Source: DASPLH01 sp035627675
GTDB lineage: Bacteria > Acidobacteriota > Terriglobia > Terriglobales > Acidobacteriaceae
Reading direction: 5' to 3'
Assembly (NCBI GenBank): GCA_035627675.1
Contig: DASPLH010000192.1
Location: 1 to 34,802 of the forward strand
DNA: 34,802 nt
In this document: piece after piece, positions 31,420 through 34,802 of the stretch
Numbering within the stretch: position 1 is the first letter of the stretch
How the letters are laid out: every line of letters begins with the position of its first letter
Position numbers and translations under genes: made by a program
The notes under the pieces: model-generated
Databases searched by the model: none
What the model was told of the DNA's origin: nothing
What the model saw: only the letters and a program-made list of their open reading frames with translations

Positions 31420-31509
31420 TGGCGGAGAGGGAGGGATTTGAACCCCCGATACCCGTTAAGGTATGGCCGCTTTCGAGGCGGCTCGTTTCAACCACTCACG
31501 CACCTCTCC
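31420..31509 (-). tRNA. tRNA-Ser, anticodon CGA
   Basis: The minus strand folds as a class II tRNA. The acceptor stem is GGAGAGG (31509-31503) with CCTCTCC (31430-31424), followed by discriminator G and an encoded CCA (31422-31420). The D arm follows in TGAGTGGTTGAAACGA. The anticodon arm is GCCGC-CTCGAAA-GCGGC, anticodon CGA, which reads UCG. A long variable arm (CCATACC...GGGTATCGG region) is diagnostic of serine. The T arm holds GGTTCAAATCC. The 90-nt length includes CCA. It appears intact and functional. Its 5' half and upstream region are duplicated twice to the right. Confidence 0.95.
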
Positions 31510-31528
31510 GCATCAACGGCACATCAGT

Positions 31529-31534
31529 TTTATA
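31529..31534 (-). promoter_or_regulatory. likely -10 box of tRNA-Ser
   Basis: TATAAA on the minus strand ends 19 bases before the tRNA 5' end. The same box recurs at 31672-31677 ahead of the first duplicated 5' half. The -35 is weak (TGAGCC at 31557-31552). Confidence 0.45.
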
Positions 31535-31614
31535 CAAGGTCCTTCGCCTTCGGCTCAGGATCTCGGCTGCGGGCTCCCGGCGCTGCGCGCCTCACACCCA
31601 CAAAGCGCCTCGAC

Positions 31615-31653
31615 TTTCGAGGCGGCTCGTTTCAACCACTCACGCACCTCTCC
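31615..31653 (-). pseudogene. partial tRNA-Ser copy, 5' half with its own upstream region
   Basis: These 39 nt equal the true tRNA-Ser from the first acceptor base through the anticodon loop (GGAGAGGTGCGTGAGTGG... to ...CTCGAAA). The 3' half is absent, so no cloverleaf can form. The sequence continues into TCGAGGCG, which makes an 8-bp hairpin with the retained CGCCTCGA. A TATAAA box is kept upstream, so a short transcript is possible. Confidence 0.8.
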
Positions 31654-31757
31654 GCATCAACGGCAATCAGTTTTATACAAGGTCCTTCGCCGTCGGCTCA
31701 GGATCTCGGCTGTGGGCTCGCGGCGCTGCGCGCCTCACACCCACAAAGCGCCTCGAC

Positions 31758-31789
31758 TTTCGAGGCGGCTCGTTTCAACCACTCACGCA
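31758..31789 (-). pseudogene. partial tRNA-Ser copy, outermost fragment
   Basis: These 32 nt match the tRNA-Ser D arm to anticodon loop. The seven acceptor bases are missing, because the sequence diverges after 31789. No promoter-like repeat lies before it. It is a remnant at the edge of the array. Confidence 0.75.
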
Positions 31790-31892
31790 GATCGCGGCGT
31801 AGTTGTGCGGAACTATCGCTCCGAAATCGATTGTAGCAAACATTTCATCGCCACGCGCTCGATGGCATCTCGATGCACAACAGCAGGTGCTT

Positions 31893-32537
31893 CTAGAAGC
31901 CCTTTGCAGCGAGCGTCTCCACGGTCAGCGTTCCTGACGCCGGTTCGCGGCGAAACCACTTCTCCAGGTACTTCGCCACGATGTCGGTCTCGATGTTGAC
32001 CGGGTCGCCCGGCTTGAGCGTCTTGAGGTTCGTCATCTCGACCGTGTGAGGGATGATGGCGGCCGTGCAGCGCAGCCCTTCGAGCTTCGCGACCGTCAGG
32101 CTGATGCCTTCAATTGCGATCGAGCCCTTGTAAACGAGGTATTTCTCCAGCTCGGGAGTGACCTCGACGTGCAGCCACCAGTTCTCGGAGTTAGGAATCC
32201 GCTCGAACTCGATGAGCTTGCCGACTCCATCCACGTGGCCCTGGACGATGTGTCCACCCATGCGCCCGTCGGCGCGCAAGGGCAGCTCGAGGTTCACGAG
32301 CGCGCCCTCGGAGATGCGGGAGAACGACGTGCGCACCCAGGTCTCGGGCGCGAGGTCGGCGCAAAACGAGTTGGCTCGAATGTCGAGCGCCGTGAGGCAA
32401 ACGCCGCTGACGGCGCAGCTGTCGCCGGTCTTCAACTGCTTCGGCGTATTGACGGCGGCGACGGTGATGCGGCGGTTCTCGCCGTGCTGCTCGATGCGGG
32501 CGATGGACCCGACTTCCTCAACGATTCCGGTGAACAT
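31893..32537 (-). CDS. ribE: riboflavin synthase, alpha chain
   Basis: This 214-residue cytoplasmic enzyme dismutates two 6,7-dimethyl-8-ribityllumazine molecules to riboflavin and a pyrimidine, as a trimer. It has two tandem lumazine-binding barrels: the first opens with MFTGIVEEVGSIARI, the second with GGHIVQGHVDGVGKLIEF at about residue 95. VSGVCLTAL and the matching IEGISLTVAKL in the second barrel are the expected internal repeat. Length is normal. The last 15 residues (EPASGTLTVETLAAKGF) form a short tail. It lies 95 bp downstream of ribD on the same strand. No FMN riboswitch could be recognised in front of it. It is commonly named ribE or ribC depending on the species. Confidence 0.95.
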   Translation of the reverse strand: MFTGIVEEVGSIARIEQHGENRRITVAAVNTPKQLKTGDSCAVSGVCLTALDIRANSFCADLAPETWVRTSFSRISEGALVNLELPLRADGRMGGHIVQGHVDGVGKLIEFERIPNSENWWLHVEVTPELEKYLVYKGSIAIEGISLTVAKLEGLRCTAAIIPHTVEMTNLKTLKPGDPVNIETDIVAKYLEKWFRREPASGTLTVETLAAKGF

Positions 32538-32632
32538 GGCTTGATCCCGATGAAAGTGAATCTTAGGACTGCTCAGTGTACGTCACGCCCGCTTGCCTCG
32601 CCGAGCCGCAGGTCACGTTGCTCCGTGACGGA

Positions 32633-33775
32633 CTACGCGTACGGGTCGCGCAAGTACCCTTCGATGGCGAAATCGTCGCCGAAGCGGTGGATCGACGTAT
32701 TAAGCACGCGGGCGGAGAAGTGGTCCGAGCCGCCTCCGGCAAGCCATGGCAGCGCATCCGGCCCGAAAATCTGGGCCGCGTAGAACAGCCACAGCTTGTC
32801 GACCGCGCCTGCCCGCAGGAACTCCGCGTTCACCATCGCGCCGCCCTCCACCAGCAAGCTGGTGATCTGCATCTCGCCGAGGCGCGCAAGAAGATCGTAC
32901 AGATCCGGGCGGCCATTCACGTCGGCCCGGACTTGCCGCACGCAAACTCCGCGGCTCTCCAACTCGCGACGGCGGTTTTCCTCCGGCACGGTGCAGGCGA
33001 GCAGCACGTCCTCGGCGCAGGTCTTCACCAGCCTCGATTCCAGTGGAGTGCGCAGGTGAGAGTCCAGCACAACGCGCAGCAAGGGACGGCGGCGCGGACG
33101 GCCGCTGCGGTCTGTGAGCATGGGGTCGTCGGCGACGACCGTTCCGAGTCCGACAAGGATCGCGTCCGATGCGTGCCGCAGCTCGTGAACTCGTTGCAGC
33201 GCCTGCGTTCCCGTGATGTAGGTGGTCGAGGCCTGCGAGGCGCCGAACGCGGTCGGATTGCGCGAGACAGGATGGGCGGAGATCTTCCCGTCGAGCGTCA
33301 TCGCGGCCTTTAAGATTACAAACGGTGTGCGGGTGCGTATGTATTTCGCGAACGAGTCGTTGAGCTTCTTCGCCTCGTGCTCGAGCAGTCCGACTTCGAC
33401 TTCGATACCGGCCGCGCGCAATTTTTCGAAGCCGCGTCCGGCTACCTGCGGGTTCGGGTCTTGCATGGAGCACACGACGCGCGCAATGCCGGCTGCGATG
33501 ACCGCGTCCGCGCACGGCCCTGTGCGTCCGGTGTGCGAGCACGGTTCCATGTTCAGGTAGAGGGTATTGCCGCGCGCGTTCGCGCCGGCCTCTTCGATGG
33601 CGAGCACCTCGGCGTGCTTGCGTCCCTCGTAGGTATGCGTGCCGCGTCCGACGATGCGTCCGCGCTCATCAACGATGACGGCGCCAACGCACGGATTCGG
33701 CGACGCAAGACCGATGCCCTGGCGCGCCAGTTCGAGCGCCTGCGCCATGAAGAGTTCGTCAGCCGAGCGTGCCAT
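32633..33775 (-). CDS. ribD: bifunctional diaminohydroxyphosphoribosylaminopyrimidine deaminase / uracil reductase
   Basis: The 380-residue protein carries out two successive steps of riboflavin synthesis. The N-terminal deaminase has the zinc site KHAEVLAIEEAG (His and catalytic Glu) and PCSHTGRTGPCADAVIAAG (two Cys), with ASPNPCVGAVIV before it. From about residue 155, the reductase domain (FVILKAAMTLDGKISA) binds NADPH and ends near LLVEGGAMVNAEFL. Length fits full RibD. Its ATG shares a base with the ftsY TAA stop (TAATG), so the two are translationally coupled. The ribE gene follows after 95 bp, but ribA/ribB and ribH are not in this window. Confidence 0.96.
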   Translation of the reverse strand: MARSADELFMAQALELARQGIGLASPNPCVGAVIVDERGRIVGRGTHTYEGRKHAEVLAIEEAGANARGNTLYLNMEPCSHTGRTGPCADAVIAAGIARVVCSMQDPNPQVAGRGFEKLRAAGIEVEVGLLEHEAKKLNDSFAKYIRTRTPFVILKAAMTLDGKISAHPVSRNPTAFGASQASTTYITGTQALQRVHELRHASDAILVGLGTVVADDPMLTDRSGRPRRRPLLRVVLDSHLRTPLESRLVKTCAEDVLLACTVPEENRRRELESRGVCVRQVRADVNGRPDLYDLLARLGEMQITSLLVEGGAMVNAEFLRAGAVDKLWLFYAAQIFGPDALPWLAGGGSDHFSARVLNTSIHRFGDDFAIEGYLRDPYA

Positions 33776-34734
33776 TACGAGAAAAGTGACTCGACAAAAT
33801 CGTTGGCGTTGAACGGCAGCAGGTCGCCCTGCTTCTCGCCGACACCGACGTAGCGGACGGGCAGGCCAAGCTCGCGCGAGATCGCGATCACCACTCCGCC
33901 CTTGGCAGTACCGTCGAGTTTCGTGAGGACGATTCCGGTCACGCCAGCCGACTCGGTGAAGACGCGCGCCTGCTGGAGTCCGTTCTGTCCGGTGGTCGCG
34001 TCCATTACCAGCAGAACTTCGTGCGGAGCCCCGGGGATGATGCGTTGCGCCGTGCGCTTCATCTTCTCCAGCTCGGCCATGAGGTTCGACTTGTTATGCA
34101 GGCGTCCCGCGGTATCGACGATGACGTACTCGGTGTTGCGCGCCTTCGCGGCCTGTAGGGCGTCGAAGAGCACGGCCGACGGGTCGCCGCCGGGCTTGGT
34201 CTTGATGATCTCCGTGCCGGTGCGCTCTCCCCAGATCTCAAGCTGGTCAATGGCCGCGGCACGGAACGTGTCAGCCGCCGCGAGCAGGACGGTCTTGCCC
34301 TGGGCGCGAAGGGTGTGCGCAAGCTTGCCGATGGTAGTCGTCTTTCCTGTACCGTTGACGCCGACGACGAGGATGACTTCAGGCTCTCGGTCCACCCTCG
34401 TGGCAGGACGTCCGTCGGTGCGGGTGAGGATGTCGCGAAGTTCTTCCTTCAGAACGCGCTTGAGTTCCTCGACGTCGCCGATCTGCTTGCGGTCCACCTT
34501 CTCGCGCATGTGGTCAAGCACTTCGCCGGTCGTGGTGGTGCCCAGGTCCGCGGCGAGCAGGGTAGCTTCGAGATCGTCCAGGGTCTCCCGGTCGATCTCC
34601 TTGCGAAAACTAACGACGTCCTCGATGCGCTCGGCGAGATTCTCGCGTGTCTTCGTGACCGCCTGCTTCATGCGGTCAAAAATCGACGCTTTCTTCTCCG
34701 GCTGGTCGAGACTTCCGAATAAGGTCTGGATCAT
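33775..34734 (-). CDS. ftsY: signal recognition particle receptor FtsY
   Basis: The protein is a 319-residue SRP GTPase that receives ribosome-SRP complexes at the inner membrane. It has a short N-terminal helix region instead of the long acidic A domain of E. coli. The N domain follows (residues about 20-110), then the G domain: GVNGTGKTTTIGKLA (P loop), AADTFRAAAIDQLE, VDTAGR, TKLDGTAKGG and YVGVGEKQGDLLPF, all as in SRP GTPases. The related Ffh would carry a C-terminal M domain, which is absent here. The ATG at 34734 fits the family N-terminus (MIQTLFGSLDQPEKK). The stop overlaps the ribD start by one base. Confidence 0.96.
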   Translation of the reverse strand: MIQTLFGSLDQPEKKASIFDRMKQAVTKTRENLAERIEDVVSFRKEIDRETLDDLEATLLAADLGTTTTGEVLDHMREKVDRKQIGDVEELKRVLKEELRDILTRTDGRPATRVDREPEVILVVGVNGTGKTTTIGKLAHTLRAQGKTVLLAAADTFRAAAIDQLEIWGERTGTEIIKTKPGGDPSAVLFDALQAAKARNTEYVIVDTAGRLHNKSNLMAELEKMKRTAQRIIPGAPHEVLLVMDATTGQNGLQQARVFTESAGVTGIVLTKLDGTAKGGVVIAISRELGLPVRYVGVGEKQGDLLPFNANDFVESLFS

Positions 34735-34802
34735 TGCGAAGCCATTCTATCCGAGTGAGTCGGAGCGCGTTGGCGCAGTGCTCGTCATGCGGGAAGGGTC
34801 GT

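Larger units (their letters stand above)
31471..31789 (-). repeat. 144-bp tandem repeat holding tRNA-Ser 5' halves and promoter
   Basis: Three copies start at 31471, 31615 and 31758 (periods 144 and 143). The first is within the real tRNA; the third is cut after 32 bp at 31789. Full copies differ by one indel and three substitutions. Each full unit holds 39 nt of the tRNA-Ser 5' half, from acceptor strand through anticodon, plus about 105 nt of upstream DNA. Confidence 0.92.

Noticed and set aside
31873..32632. FMN riboswitch associated with ribE/ribD
   Set aside because: Conserved RFN-element blocks could not be found in the gaps before ribE or ribD.

Overview
The window looks like a chromosomal segment of a GC-rich, free-living Gram-negative bacterium, most probably an Acidobacteriota (Terriglobia-like) genome. 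This assignment is an inference from the gene mix: a PPi-type phosphofructokinase, a MEMO-family protein next to rsmA, a FecR protein with a Tyr/Trp-rich tail, a carbon-starvation transporter with its YbdD partner, and a single-chain quinol NO reductase. It also rests on the style of the intergenic repeats; no database search was possible. There is no prophage, transposase, CRISPR array or plasmid module. Most of the window is ordinary housekeeping and metabolic sequence with short intergenic gaps.

Layout. 1-6491: the end of a DUF2059 protein, gpmI, a convergent pair encoding an M1 peptidase and a six-helix membrane protein, then a PPi-type phosphofructokinase; strong hairpin terminators follow gpmI and the kinase. 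6539-12853: a DUF962 membrane protein, a small secreted Fn3-like protein, cstA-ybdD, ruvC, a secreted unknown and a FecR protein. Two repeat-rich gaps lie here, one with a REP-like hairpin and 15-bp repeats, the other with eight perfect copies of an octamer. 12868-19003: MEMO-family protein and rsmA, glgA, and two overlapping transporter genes (APC and SSS). 19117-25035: a BadF-type kinase with a helical-repeat partner, uvrC, an OmpA-type lipoprotein, a radical SAM protein and thiS. 25059-27347: the quinol NO reductase. 28677-34734: murA, a SpoIIE-type phosphatase, tRNA-Ser(CGA) with partial upstream duplications, ribE, ribD and ftsY.

The stretch that stands out is 27898-28566, between the NO reductase and murA. 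It has no credible protein gene. It folds almost end to end into sixteen consecutive hairpins with unrelated stems, and seven of the loops share a CGCAA or GCAA motif. G-U wobbles and GNRA loops both point to a plus-strand transcript. A shorter second unit repeats the same head and the same 39-nt tail but carries only one hairpin between them. I match it to no RNA family I know and regard it as a candidate new large structured RNA, the best lead in the window.

The second unusual locus is tRNA-Ser(CGA). Its promoter region and 5' half are duplicated upstream in a 144-bp tandem array, giving stand-alone tRNA-half units. Functional links are otherwise conventional: glycolysis and glycogen (gpmI, PPi-PFK, glgA), DNA repair (ruvC, uvrC), envelope (murA, OmpA-type lipoprotein, FecR protein), riboflavin (ribE, ribD) and protein targeting (ftsY).
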